DNA from: Gorsachius magnificus
Taxonomy: Eukaryota; Chordata; Aves; Pelecaniformes; Ardeidae
Length of the DNA: 64,000 bases
NCBI GenBank assembly: GCA_034008185.1
Contig: CM067083.1
Coordinates: 119,930,837-119,994,836 of the forward strand
Direction: 5' to 3'
A program made the position numbers and the translations under genes. Within the stretch, counting starts at the first letter, position 1, and each line of letters opens with the position of its first letter. Below, in pieces: positions 38,208-50,221 of this stretch. The notes beneath the pieces are model-generated. The model worked only from the letters and a program-made list of their open reading frames with translations, was not told where the DNA came from and did no database searches.

Positions 38208-38820
38208 GTAACTCAAACTATTTACATGTTGTGATAAACTGTTCAACTAGCTTTTCAAAGAGACCTGCAAAACTACGCAAGTGAGTGAGCAAAGATGGAC
38301 TGGCCAGGATGCAGACAGGCTCTCTGAAGTGCTGAGTCTGTTTTGTTCGGGCGCGTGGTTCAGGCCCAGAAATGAGAAAAACAAGAGCAAGATCCCAGAC
38401 CTGCCACGGTTTCAACTTCTGCAACCCTTTGCTCTCTGCAAGTTGTGAGGCATGGGGGAATTGTGGCTGCAGGCAGCCGATGTTCTGTTTTACCAATCCA
38501 ACATGGTAACCAGCAGCCCTTGCTAGTTTGTTTCCCTGTTTGTTGAAATCCTAGCTGACCAATTTTCTGAAAGCTGTTTTTAAAGGATTTTGACAAATGC
38601 CTTTGGCATGGGAGTCATTTCATACTTTGTGGGCATCATCACATAGCGAAGTATTTTCTTGATTAAGTGTAATCTTTATTAACCTCTCTCACAAAATGAT
38701 ATCCCTTCTTCTTCCCCACATGTTGTTTGCAGTATGATCTCACTTTAGATTAATAATGCAGCCAGATGCATCCTGGATAATTTGGCCTCATTCAAAGTGT
38801 CATTTCCCTGTGATCTCTAT

Positions 38821-38844
38821 GTTGATACAGTTGTTGATACAGTT
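38821..38844. repeat. 12-bp tandem duplication
   Basis: Two perfect copies of GTTGATACAGTT stand side by side. Confidence 0.95.
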
Positions 38845-39639
38845 CAACATTATCCAGTGATTGAAACAGGACCAAATCACATCACATGCATTTGTGAAGA
38901 GCAGTTGTGCTCTGAAAGGTCATCATGTACAAAGATGGATCAATTTTACTCAGTAGATACCTTGCTCTAATTTTGATGACAATGATAACATTCCCAGTTC
39001 CCTTTAGGCATGCACTGGGGATACTGGTGAGAGCTGGCTGACAAATTCTCCCTGGCACCATCATGGTTTGAGGAACTCAGTCCCATTGACTGTGCAGGAT
39101 GTACAGAGATTTACTGACACATTGACAGATGCTCCAAATAAAGAGGAATTTTGAAAAAGTGAAATAGAGCTGTCATAGTGGCGCGATTGAAAAGAAAGGG
39201 TGGGGAGAGAGGAAGTGAAAAATGTAGGAAGTGCTAATAGCATGGTATGGCACAAGTTTCAGTAGGAATCAGAGATTGATGCTATTACATACAGGTGGAC
39301 CACAAGCATGCTGTCAGTTCTGAACTCACATCTGTGGTGATCTGTGTCTTTTTTTTGCCAGAATTTTTACCGCTTGCAGTGAACAAAACAGTTGATGCCA
39401 CGGTGAAGTGACTGCATAGTTTTTAAAGGGCTCTTTCTTCCCTCCTCACTGTACATCATGGATTTGTCTGCAGCCAAAACCACATGTTCTTTTAATTGAA
39501 TTCAAAGTTGAGAAGGAATCAGCAAAGGTTTAAATTACAAGTGGAAATAAAAGGAGTTTGCAAAATGAGGCCAGTTCTGTGACTCTGACAACCCAGTCTC
39601 CCAAATCCCCCACTCCCTCAAAAAAATGTTCAAGAGGTT

Positions 39640-39830
39640 CGCTTGCCCCAGACTCCACAAAGTTCAGCCCTTCCTAATTTAATCACTTAAACCCTGCTTA
39701 ACTGCAAACTCCAGCATGTTCACAGCTTTCTGTAGATGGTTATCACATCCCCTTTAGCCATTGTTTAGCCAAGCTGCATGCACGACATTCTTTTAATCCT
39801 CGTAAAATCAAGGCAAACCAGCTATCATTT
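39640..39830 (-). mobile_element. Possible ancient LINE remnant
   Basis: TAGATGGTTATCACATCCCC followed by a GTTTAGCCAAGCTGC block resembles the antisense of the late ORF2 region of old CR1/L3 elements. Only this short core is persuasive. Confidence 0.33.
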
Positions 39831-40779
39831 TTGAATGTGCACAGAAATGCATCTTTTCCCAAAGCTATCAGTGACCCACAAGCATTTATTAGCTGTCTTG
39901 GCCGTCTACTTAAATCCAGTAGAGGGAGGCATTACACAGATGTGGTTCTTCAGCCGAGGAACTATCTTCAGATATTTAGGGTCAATAAAATGAAGCAAGG
40001 TCACAAACAATCAAAGCTCTGTCTGGTTTAGTGGCCAGGTTGGTAGGGAAAAGAGAGAAGGTTTGTAAAGGGAAGAGAAACATGCTTCCTGGGATGGCAA
40101 AAATTAATCTCCCAGTGCTTGAAGTGTTTGAGACAGAGATGAAATTACTGTAAAGGGAGGGCACTTGGGGAAAAATAATCTTTGATTTAGACTTTCCAGA
40201 AAAGATATGGAACAAAGCTTTTCCATTAAATCCATGCATGGAATCCATGGTGTCTCATGTTGATTTAGCAGATGTAACTCATGTAACTCCACATATTATT
40301 TTCTCATCCATTTAGTGGCCTAAAAAAAAAAAGGTAAAAACACAGCCTTGTTACTTATTGCGTCTGTTCTTATTTCTGCTCTACCAGTTTAGTTATAGCT
40401 GAAGTAGCAGGAAAAGTTGTTATAAGGCAGGACACTTACCCTGCAACACATATGCTCCCATAGGGAACCCACAGAATCAAGTTCTCATTATGAACTCTAT
40501 TTTCACCTCCCACATTGTGAGCATTGGGGAAAAAAAAAGGGGAGGGGGGTGTTGGCCTGTAAGAATATAGAATTTCTTCCTTAGGAGAAGTGAATTGAAA
40601 ACTAATTTTCAAGGAAGAGAAGCTTTCTATCAGCAGTACCATTATTTCTTATTATTGGTTTGTATGGCTTTAGCACCTGGAACCTTCAGCTGTGATGAGG
40701 CTTTTGCATTGCTGGGTGCTGCAGGCTAACGCAGGGGAAAATCTCTCTCTAAATAGGCAAAGGACAGGAGCGTGGTTTG
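39831..40779. other. Unassigned sequence
   Basis: No gene is recognised. A short purine-rich A/G tract lies at about 40528-40548. Confidence 0.4.
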
Positions 40780-40899
40780 CTCCCATTTTACAGATGGAGA
40801 CCTGGTAAAAGGAGATGTTAAGGCATTTGTCCATATTTATGCTGCCAGCAATGGAACCCAGATCTCTTGAGTCCAACACTTTAACCACAAAACCCTCCT
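40780..40899 (-). mobile_element. MIR-like (CORE-SINE) remnant
   Basis: On the plus strand it reads as the antisense of a MIR-type SINE. CTCCCATTTTACAGATGGAG is the core-side block, then a decayed TTAAGG...TTTGTCC spacer, then ATGGAACCCAGATCTCTTGA with GTCCAACACTTTAACCAC. The last block is the antisense tRNA-derived head with its B-box region. MIR elements are ancient and shared across amniotes; bird copies are few and diverged, as here. No coding role. Confidence 0.68.
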
Positions 40900-43790
40900 C
40901 TCTCCAGTTTCAGTGTTGTCTGCAGCTTCCTCTTATCAAGCCACCCTTTCATCAATGATGATATTGTGGTTATTTCCCTGCTATGTGTGTGGCTCTCTTC
41001 CAGTTACACTACCAGCTCCTGAAATCATGTTCACAAGCATAGAATTTGCTAATCTTTCCCAAGTCCCTTCTTAAACATGAAGCCAAACTCTGCTTTCAGT
41101 GTGCATTTTATGCTACTGAATAATGTAGAGCAGTAATGGTAAAACTTATTGGGATACATGGATTAGCTGAGGTTTCTTCTACCATCCTTGTTGCCACCTG
41201 AAGTGTGAGGTCTGTCCTTTTCTTCCTACCATCCGTTCAGCACTGTAACCTGTTTTGTAAAGGACTTTGAACACCAAAGGAAAAGAGCCTCTTTCCTTCA
41301 TGCCATTTCTGGCTGAATTGGGAGGTAAGTGTCACTTGGTTCTGAATGATTTTCAGACATGAGGGTTTTAGTTTTTGTTGTCTATTCTGGCAAATCCCCT
41401 TATTCCATAGTTCCATAATATTTATCCCTCTCTTTCATAAGCATCAAGGGAAGAGCTTTGTAGGGATTGTTTGACACCTCTATCACTTTCCTTTTGTTAA
41501 AACAGGACTAGTTTTAAGGTCATGATGCAGAGCTGACTCAGGACCAGTTATAGACCCTTCCATCAGCTTTGTGTCAAGCTGAATACACTACATTGCATAT
41601 CAGCAACACTGTTTTTACTGATGTTGCTTGGAGGTGATCAAAAGATACCTCAACATATCATCATAAGTGGCTTTGCTTCATTATTCATCTTATCTTACTT
41701 TAATTGTCCTTTTCTTGGATAAAACTGCAGTTGGGGGGGGGGCAGGGAAGAACATGCCTCTGTAGCATCTTTTGGTGAAATGAAAAAATAAAATGAGCAA
41801 GCTTCATTCCCATGTATGACACACTGTGTGTTCATTTGAATGCTTTTGCTTGTAGCTGACATTAATTTCACATGCATCAGCAAGATTTATTTTTATAAAC
41901 ATATTTTTTTATAAACATATTTTATATGTTCCGTGATCAAAAAGAAGCAGAAGAAGATTTAAAACTAATGTATACCTGCTGTATGAATAAATAAAACAGG
42001 CCAAGGCTCAAGTCCAGTGGTCAGGGAACATCCCACAATGGCACAGTTCAACTCACCTCTAGAGCAAGGTGGCCACATCCAAACAGTCTGTTGGGAAAGA
42101 TCCTTGATCCACACCAATAACCAGACCCAGAACCTACCTGGCACAATGCTAATTGGCCTGGACAAAAGTAATTCTGGATTATGCACTAACAATTTATCAG
42201 TCTGGACAGTCATATGCCAGGACTTGTGCCCATTCCCTGCCTCTTTGAAAAGTACTGACATGGTCCTAGCCTCTGGTCCTAGCTTTATATCAGTCTTCAT
42301 TTCTTAGCAAGCGTAGGGGAAAGTGGGATACTTGCAGGCCTCAACTCAGCTATGAAGGGTCCTACTCTGTGACTGTTTGTGCAATAAGTGACTCCTGTTT
42401 AGGGTAGCATGAGGTTGAGGATAATGGTCTTCTTTTGTGTCTCCAAAGGCTCCTGCCTTCAGTCACCAAGGATGAAGTCTCTATGGACTGAGGACAATCC
42501 TCAGAGCCCCAAAACATCCCTGTCTATCCTGAAGAAAACTCAGAGTAGGAGATGACATATCAGTTGCAAGATATCCCCAGTGCTGTAATCATTAATGTCA
42601 AAGTGGCAGCACTGTGAATGGCACTCATCTCACCAAGCTTTTGATGTCTACAATGCAGAGACTTATGTCTTAGAGGTTTCTACAATCAAGAGAGGGAAAT
42701 AGACACTTACTACAGCACAAAAAAATCTGAACTGCTTTAAACATTTACTTTAACATGAAGCCAACCATGCTCTAGAAGTATCTGTTTTATTCTCTAGACA
42801 ATTAACTCTGATGGAGCGATATGCACATGGTCATATGGATTGCTACCCTTGTGCCTGACTTGCATGGAGTGGAAGCAGCAAAATGTGTGATACCAACAAT
42901 AAACCAAGATGGGGAGAAGTGAAGAAAGGAGGCAAGTGACATCCTATGGAGACATTTGTCCACCAGAGATGGTTGGAAACCATTGTGAGGGCTCCTGGCC
43001 AAGACACTGGGGCATTCAGTGTTTTCTTTATTATGAAAGTGCTGCCAACCAACCACTAGTCTTTTTTTTTTTTCCTGAATTAATGCCATTTAATTATTAG
43101 ATTCACTGTTTATGAATGGGAAATATTGGCTAGGATACCTATGGGAAGTATTTGGTTACTTAAGGTTTCTGGGCTATTTTTTCTGAGCAATTTTATCTTG
43201 TAATTTTAAGAAAAAAATTTAGATACTCAGTCTGGCCTTCACTGCTGCCAAAAACACCTGGCAGCCTGGTTACATATACAAAAAATCTCATCTGTCATCA
43301 GTAAAAAGTCAATCCTGCAGTCCACGCTGGGGCAGAATTCCCATCCAAGGCACTAGGAATCCCTCCAGAAAAAGGAAGGCAGAACTGGGGTCTTATTTTG
43401 TCCAGGTTCATCTCTTCTTGTGTTTTGGCTTTCATCCCTTTTGACAGAAAATAAAATTTGATGTAGTTGTCCTTTTGAGCATCAGCTTGTCTAGGTCTGA
43501 GATTGGCACACAACCAATGTTTCAATCAAAGCCAGAAAACTGGGAGAGAGGGAGAGTGAGACCAGCCCTTGTAAAGACCCTGTCATCCAATTTCGCAATG
43601 TTCCAGAGAAGGAAAAACTTACTTACTGACCCCTGTGGTTACCATCTTATACCTTGAAGCATGAAATTTGATTATGTTTCTCCTCTAACTGGTCATCAAA
43701 TAATCCTACTTTTTTTTTGTTCCAACCAGAGTATTTTGAGTATTTGACTCACTGGTCTTGTACAGAATGAATCCATCAGTCTTGCTTTGT
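40900..43790. other. Unassigned sequence
   Basis: No gene is recognised. There are overlapping antiparallel frames at 41965-42307 (111 and 96 residues) without domain signatures, a G-run at about 41732-41741, and an imperfect TTTTTATAAACATA duplication near 41890-41920. Confidence 0.42.
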
Positions 43791-43799
43791 CCTTAATAT

Positions 43800-44720
43800 G
43801 GTTTTTGCACTTTCTTTTTCATTTGTTGGAGTCCCAGTTTAATCTTAATGCACTGCCGCTTGGCACTGCTCATAACACTCGGGCATGCATTAATTGATCT
43901 TTGGACATACTCTCCTTCCCCATCTGCTTCACTAATTTGTTCCATTAAATTTCATCCAACAGTTCTCGCAATGAATTGTGCCATAATTTCCTTTGCTGAA
44001 GTTCAGCATCCTTCGTGTTCGACTCCTGGGTCTCTCCATAGTTCTAATTACGAACCTGGAGGATTTAGTTGGAATTTTAATGGTAATATAATATTAAGCC
44101 TAGAGCCAAAAAAAGTACTCTGTATTTCTGAACTACCACGAACCGAGAGGCAGATCGGGGAGTGGGCTTTAAACACAAATGTGCAAAACACATTTAAGGA
44201 GACTTATCCTTAACTTAAATTCTTTCTTTTCCCCTTGACCAACTCATCTTATTAGGGAATGTTTAATATGTTAAATTGAAATGTTCAGACTCTTTAAAGA
44301 GAAAAGACTCCAAAATTGTAGTGCATATTTCATGCCAAAATGTTATTCCAGAGTTTGCCACCCATTTGTGTTTCAGTAGAAATACTTGCCTCCCACTCCT
44401 TGGCACTGGCTCAAAACTCTTTTTCTCAAAGGAGGTGCTGAAAAAGCATCCGAGTATTAATTTGTCTTTTGTGGGAGGTTTTAGTGTTGTTATAAATCAC
44501 TATAAATCACAAATCAGGCTTTAAATGGGAGACTTCATAAGCCGCTCTCACTGCGTAAGGCTGTGAAAATGAAAAGCTTAAAGCAAATGTTATCTTGATG
44601 TGTTGTATTTAAATTACCTCTAGCAGACTTAGTGGCCTGGTTTTGCCAGTGTCTGACCTTCTCTTCCAAACGGTGAAGGGAAATGTGGTGGGCATCTCCT
44701 CCTACAGTGATGAACATGAT
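43800..44720. promoter_or_regulatory. Candidate conserved noncoding block
   Basis: About 0.9 kb is free of recognisable repeats and keeps scattered CpGs in an otherwise AT-rich setting. It has many ATTA/TAAT cores and a tandem pair of ATAAATCA octamers (44492-44499, 44502-44509), the PBX-HOX type composite site. No frame is coding-like beyond 121 residues, and that frame has no domain. Enhancer function is inference; a cross-species alignment would decide it. Confidence 0.3.
44492..44509. promoter_or_regulatory. Tandem PBX-HOX-type sites
   Basis: Two ATAAATCA octamers (reverse complement TGATTTAT) are spaced one helical turn apart (10 bp), inside repeated TATAAATCAC units. A partial AAATCA follows. 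The octamer fits published PBX with posterior HOX preferences. Occupancy is unknown. Confidence 0.4.
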
Positions 44721-45217
44721 TCAAAGCTTCATTTGTCAAAGGGAGCTGGTTCAAGTACCACATTCAAATATCTTGGGCAGACTTTTCCATAGGGATCTCA
44801 TACCCTTGCAAGCGTTATTGATAACTTATCCAGTGCACAATCTGAATTTAAGATCTTAAGCAACTTCTTGTTCTGATATCAAATACATGTGATTCCATAC
44901 GCGCAGCTCTGAGTGTTTCAAAACCCCAGCCAGAGACCTAGTAATACCCTATATTTACATGACATTTTTCATTCTGAGGTATTTTTCTGAGTCTGATACA
45001 CCAAGCATGTGTAGGTAATTATCAGTAATCATCACTAATTGTTTTTATAATTCTTTTTCCATTTTGGCATCAACTTTGAAATGGCAGCTTAACATGAGCT
45101 CATCAAAATGTAGACTTTGTGAAGACAACATTTCTGAATAGGAGCTGTATGGGGAGTTCAAAAAGACAAAGCGTTCCAACTTGGAGCATGGCCAGGACAC
45201 CAAAGTCATTGCTAGAA
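44721..45217. other. Unassigned sequence
   Basis: No gene or repeat is recognised in this interval before the ancient SINE. Confidence 0.4.
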
Positions 45218-45476
45218 GTCATGGGATCTTTAATGCCCACAAAGTGGTCAGGACCTCCGCTGAGTTTTATGAGTGTAATGTCTCACCCAAAGAACAACTT
45301 CTTCAGCAGCACAGTACCCCATTGTATTGCACCGGACTTGTACATGTGCAAGGAGAAGAGTACCATTCAGTGAATCGCTCATGCCAATGCGTCCAGCAGA
45401 CCAGACTGTCTTACTGCGTCTTCCAACCCAGCAGACCACCTGTCTTGGCTCACCACATGTGGCTGAGAGCCAGTGG
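45218..45476 (-). mobile_element. Ancient SINE-like repeat, copy 1
   Basis: On the minus strand the 3' part reads GAGACATTACACTC, a spaced GGAGGTCCTGACCACTTTG, then GGGCATTAAAGATCCCATGA. This is the hallmark end of an old SINE-like repeat seen in reptile, amphibian and fish genomes (GATGAGACG...GAGGTCCTGACC...AAAGATCCCATGG). The upstream part near 45420-45460 resembles an internal 5S- or tRNA-related stretch. The 168-residue frame over this region (45181-45687, plus) is therefore most likely accidental. Confidence 0.5.
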
Positions 45477-47047
45477 AAGATGGCAAAGCTCTCAGCCTTC
45501 TCAGATAAAGACATTTCTGGCGCCTCACGGGATTTGTCCAGCTTTACTGAATTTTGTTCATACCTTCATACTCCAGCCCAACAGTCCACAGAGCGGAGGA
45601 GAATCCAAGCAGGGGCTGGACTACTCTACCTCTGGGTCTACAGCAGCTGGGGTTAGAATCCAAGCCCTGCAGGTGGTCCAATGCTAATAAACTCATGAGA
45701 AAATGCTCTGAATTAGCATGTCCTAACACTGCCTAGGCCAAACTACCTTTTACCATCTAGGGCCATACTTCAGGCAACTTAAATACATTTGAACCATCCA
45801 CTTAGCTGAGAGAAGAAAGCTGTGGCCATTGCAACTGCTTTCCCACCTTTTGCTGATATTGCAAGTCTTCTTGTTTCTGTCAATGTGTGGACCCTGCTGT
45901 GAGTTTAGTCCAGCAATGCTGAACTGGCGCATTTTCCATAGGGCAAGAACTGCGTGCAGCCTAGCATAGGTTAAAACATGGGCTTTTTCAGTTTCCTCTG
46001 CCTTTTAGAGCTAGCCACAGGACTCTCATGCTTGCTTCAGTGGCTTTTGAACATTTCTCTGCCCACATCCAAAAGTCTTATAGCAGCTCTCTGCAGAAAA
46101 GAGGAAGCCAAATAGAAAACTTCAGCTACGTGATGAACCTGTAGACTTTCTTTAGGATGTCAAAGCAACTGCAATAATTACAGGACTATCCTGGATTCTC
46201 TATTGACAGTTCAACTCACTGCCTCAACCTAGTTCATGTAGCTCATCTACCCACACCATCAGTTGGTGGGGCTAGGAATGAAAGCTAGGCCATTACTTTC
46301 TGCAAAGGGAAAGGTGAAAGACTACCTCATTATTTGAATAAATCCAACTTTTTAAAGCTTCCCTGGAGGGTTAGGCAGCGGTTAGAGGCCTGTGTGCATA
46401 ACTGAGTCTTCACTGATGTCCAGCCAGAGATGGGTTGTGGAGGCATACATATCTGAGCAGCTGTAGTTAAGAACCTAAGGAAATTTCAGGGTAAAAAGGA
46501 AGGTTTTCAACTAATCTAGGTGAGGGCAGTACAAGGCAGACATGAAAAACAAACAGATTGGATGCTGGCTTGACATGAAAGTGGATTTTAGATATCTAAA
46601 TCCTACTGTCATTGGGATTTAGGCTGACCAAATCCTGCCTGAAGAACACAAGCATCATACAACATGGACTGATCTGGCTTAGCAGACTTGCTTCCAGAGA
46701 AGGTCTGGAAATCACAAAGAATCATCTGAACATGAGCTGACCCTGATGCAGCACAAAGAATAGATTCAGAGCTTGGATTTAAATAAGCAAATTGTGAGTA
46801 AGAATAGGAAGTGTATTTATTGTGGTATGTGCCACAGTGGAAGTTTTGTGGGTTGTCTTGGACTTTTGTGTCTGGGTCTGGTCTCCAGCCTTCCACAGTC
46901 AAGTAGAAAAAGAGGCAGAAATTTCAAGAAAGAACCATGAGGACGGTTCAAGGATCAAATCAGGAGAATGATTAAAGGATCAGGACCTCTCATAGTGCAG
47001 TACCTATGAAGGACAAGATTATGGGTCATTTGCAACAGTCAGGTGGT
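45477..47047. other. Unassigned sequence
   Basis: No gene is recognised. ORFs of 60-97 residues have no domain features. Confidence 0.4.
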
Positions 47048-47853
47048 GCTGGGCCGAGGCCAACTGTATGAGGTTCAACATGGCCAAGTGCCAGGTCCTG
47101 CACTTTGGTCACAACAACCCCATGCAGCGCTACAGGCTTGGCGAAGAGTGGCTGGAAAGCTGCCTGGTGGAAAAAGACCTTGGCGTACTGGTTGACAGCC
47201 GGCTGAATATGAGCCAGCAGTGTGCCCAGGTGGCCAAGAAGGCCAACGGCATCCTGGCTTGTATCAGGAATAGTGTGGCCAGCAGGAGCAGGGAAGTGAT
47301 CGTGCCCCTGTACTCGGTGCTGGTGAGGCCGCACCTCGAATACTGTGTTCAGTTTTGGGCCCCTCACTACAAGAAAAAACGTTGCGTTGCCTGGAACATG
47401 TCCAGAGGAGAGACATAAACCTGGTGAGGGGTCTGGAGCACAAGTCTTATGAGGAGCGGCTGAGGGAACTGGGGGTGTTTAGTCTGGAGAAGAGGAGGCT
47501 GAGGGGAGACCTTATCACCCTCTACAGCTGCCTGACAGGAGGCTGTAGTGAGGTGGGGGTCGGCCTCTTCTCCCTGGTAACGGACGATCGGATGAGGGCA
47601 AATGGCCTCAAGCTTCCCCAGGGCAGGTTTAGGTTGGACATTAGGAAAAAAATTCTTCCCTGAAAAGGTTTTTAGGCACTGGAATGGGCTGCCCAGGGAG
47701 GTGGTGGAGTCCTCCTCCCTAGAGGTATTTAAAAGAAGGATAGATGAGGTGCTTAGGGACATGGTTTAGTGGTGGGATGGCAGTGCTAGGTTAACGGTTG
47801 GACTCGATGATCTTAAAGGTTTTTTCCAATCTAAACAATTCTATGATTCTATG
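47048..47853 (+). mobile_element. CR1 LINE, 0.8 kb 3' part
   Basis: A 5'-truncated CR1 starts within ORF2 at the WA(K/E)ANCMRFN region. It continues through [30 protein letters not shown] and [18 protein letters not shown] to a 3' UTR ending AACGGTTGGACTCGATGATC and ATTCTATG units. It is nearly identical to the inverted copy at 36 kb through the coding part. It shares that copy's extra C in TTGCCTGG and adds one A in an A-run just upstream, so its frame breaks near 47380-47390. The last 60 bp differ more, so the two are sister insertions rather than one simple duplicated block. Confidence 0.96.
47068..47418 (+). pseudogene. CR1 ORF2 C-terminal fragment
   Basis: A 116-residue frame covers the post-catalytic part of CR1 RT (from MRFN to HYKK). 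A frameshift near 47380 moves the rest of the C-terminus into the 47355-47663 frame, which carries [14 protein letters not shown] and the [15 protein letters not shown] region. The catalytic FADD box lies outside this truncated copy. Confidence 0.88.
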
Positions 47854-48399
47854 GGGAATTCAATAGCAGGAAATCATCAGTGTAATCAGCAAAATATTAC
47901 AATAAACAATGACTAGGAGAGGAAGCTATACAAGGCAGATAAAATAGAGCATTAAAACAAAATGTGACATGTAACTAACTTTTAAGACCTGTGATAAAGC
48001 ATCTTCACTGGAAAATCTGACCATTTGGCTATTTTTTTCCCCTGAAAATTCCCTGTCTCAAATATGTATCTGAATTTGAAAGAGGAGCAAAAAACCAAGA
48101 GGTATTGTTGATTGTAGAGACAATTACAGACATTTCCATGTCTCCAAAATCCATGGAAGTGTGAAGTCTTGGAATTCCCTCTGCTGGATGACAATGAAAA
48201 AGGGGATCTGCCTAGGCAACACTGTCAGTGGAGAGACAACAGTTTGAAAACAGGGTCAAAATTATGTTTTTGTAGCATCGACTGAAGTTCCATGCTGCAC
48301 ATTATCCATTTGGAAAGAAGGCCTGGTAGTTGTGGGAAGGAGGGGGAGAATAGGGGATGGAGAGAAGAAGGGAGGGAGGGAAGTAAAGTATTGTTGATT
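47854..48399. other. Unassigned sequence with purine tract
   Basis: No gene is recognised. A polypurine stretch (48333-48388, mostly GGGA/GGAA, with one or two T) lies at the right end. Confidence 0.45.
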
Positions 48400-48700
48400 T
48401 TAATTTTTACTATGGTTTGTTAATTTTGGCATGTGGGAGGTGGAATAGCTCCTGGCTTTTCTTTTATTGTGATTATACTCTTTAATGTTGGCAAACACAC
48501 CTGGAGCTGACAATAGGCGTTTTTCAGTAGCACATTGCTGTGAATAAACTAAAAATAAAATAATGAAGCTAAACACAAAGCTGAGTGTGTGGTTATCTTA
48601 AAGTGACACCCTAAGGCCTTATTGTTGTACTTTCAAACTGCATAAGCCTGTCACCCTGGCAACAAATAGATAAAAGAACAAAGATATATATACCTCTTGG
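48400..48700. promoter_or_regulatory. Candidate conserved noncoding DNA with X-box
   Basis: An AT-rich, repeat-free stretch has forkhead- and homeobox-like cores and an exact RFX X-box. It lacks coding frames. Enhancer-like function is inferred only from motif content. Confidence 0.28.
48650..48663. promoter_or_regulatory. RFX X-box motif
   Basis: GTCACC, a CT spacer, and GGCAAC give a full palindromic X-box (GTNRCC N2 RGYAAC). RFX factors bind such sites in promoters and enhancers of ciliary and other genes. No gene start is recognised nearby. Confidence 0.5.
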
Positions 48701-50221
48701 AAATGAGAAAAGCATTTGTAGAGCTAATTCCTGTCATCTTTCTGCAGGTAGAAGTCCTAAGCAATTTTATCAGAGTAAGATCTAAGTAAAGACATCAGGG
48801 TTTTACCAGCCAATATGTCCTGGTTCTGTTCTTTCATCTACCGCTTAAACAAAAAGCAAAAATAAATGCCTATGGAATTATGATTGAAATAACGTACAGG
48901 AAGTAAGAGTGTAAAATAAGGAATGCTTTTGGGTGATGAATGTGTTCTTGAGTGGTACACATCAGCTAAATGCCGACATACACTACATGTTCAGAGATAC
49001 AACACTGAGGCTACTGTTTTTAATTCCATAAACTTATGTCTTTATAAGAAGCATTTGTATAATAGTTGTCTATACTTTTATTCATATATTCATGCACACG
49101 CTAACATACACAAGCATGCACATTAATAAAATGTCATTCCTTAGAGGCAAAGGCATCTTTGCTTAAGGATTTTCAAAGGCAAGAAACTCCCAGTGTTTAA
49201 CCCATAGATAGATTTGAAAGTGATTTCAAAGACCACATTGTTTTTTGCACTGGTTTGTTAAAATCTATGGGTCTCAGTTGGTTATTTCATGGTAGTAACT
49301 CAAAAAGCAAGACAAAACTGAGGGCAGGGAATAACATGTACTCATTGATTTGGAAGCTGTCCCACACTTGATGAGTATAAAAGGTGAAAGCCACTTTTCT
49401 TTGCTTCCTCTCAGATTACTATTTCTGCAAAAATTCCAGGTTCACTGGTAAGTCCCAGAGATCTGGGGCATGTCAGCTCGACAGAGCCGCATCGCATGGA
49501 CTGTGGCAGTGTGGAAGAGGTATTTTCTTTCTGAATCTTTGGTTAGAAGTTACATATATGAGGATGGTGGAGAAATACACGCTACCAACATTCAATGCTG
49601 GCTGTCTTTCCCCAGCATGCAGCCTGTCACCATTGCATGGCTTCAGGCATTGCTTCAGCAAGTAATTGATGATATGAAGAAAAGGTTTAGTGCAACACTG
49701 GAAACGGAAGCCAGAATACAAGACTACTTAATCTTTTATGTTTGGGAGGGTCCTGTATAAGACAGAAAATGGGCCTGAATACACAGTCTAAAGACAAATT
49801 TGAAAATTGTTTAACTCATGTTCAAACAAAAAATATTTAATATGTGTTCTACTTCCTTAAAATGGATTTTATTTCGCTACAGATGAGTAACAGCAGTGGT
49901 TAGGCTCCCATAAAGACAAACATTTTTGGAATTTGGGGGCTCCTGGGACGTGGGCATGCATATTTTTGGTATTTATTGCTTCTCCTTAGGAAATTAATCC
50001 TGAAGAAAGAGTCTCTCCTTCTGAACAATATCCTGAAGACACATATCTTTACGTTCATTATTAGCAGGTGGCAGCTGGGTCAAGACCACAGGAGAAGAAT
50101 TTAGCAGGTGGTCTTGTGAGGTGACTCATATCACTTCTGCTTTCTGCTTATAAGAAGAACTGAGGGAGGTTCAGCGGAAGAAAAGCTCCTACCAAAGGAG
50201 GACCGTGCCAACAGGAAGCAG
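48701..50221. other. Unassigned sequence
   Basis: No gene is recognised. Overlapping frames at 49384-49760 (82-96 residues, both strands) have no domain features. Confidence 0.4.

Larger units (their letters stand above)
36891..39635. other. Unassigned sequence
   Basis: No gene is recognised. The 36.95-37.3 kb part is relatively GC-rich, and a pure C/G tract lies at 38183-38207. ORFs lack domain features. Confidence 0.42.

Noticed and set aside
45181..45687. 168-residue plus-strand open frame
   Set aside because: It overlies an ancient SINE-like repeat read antisense, overlaps other long frames on both strands and has no protein motif.
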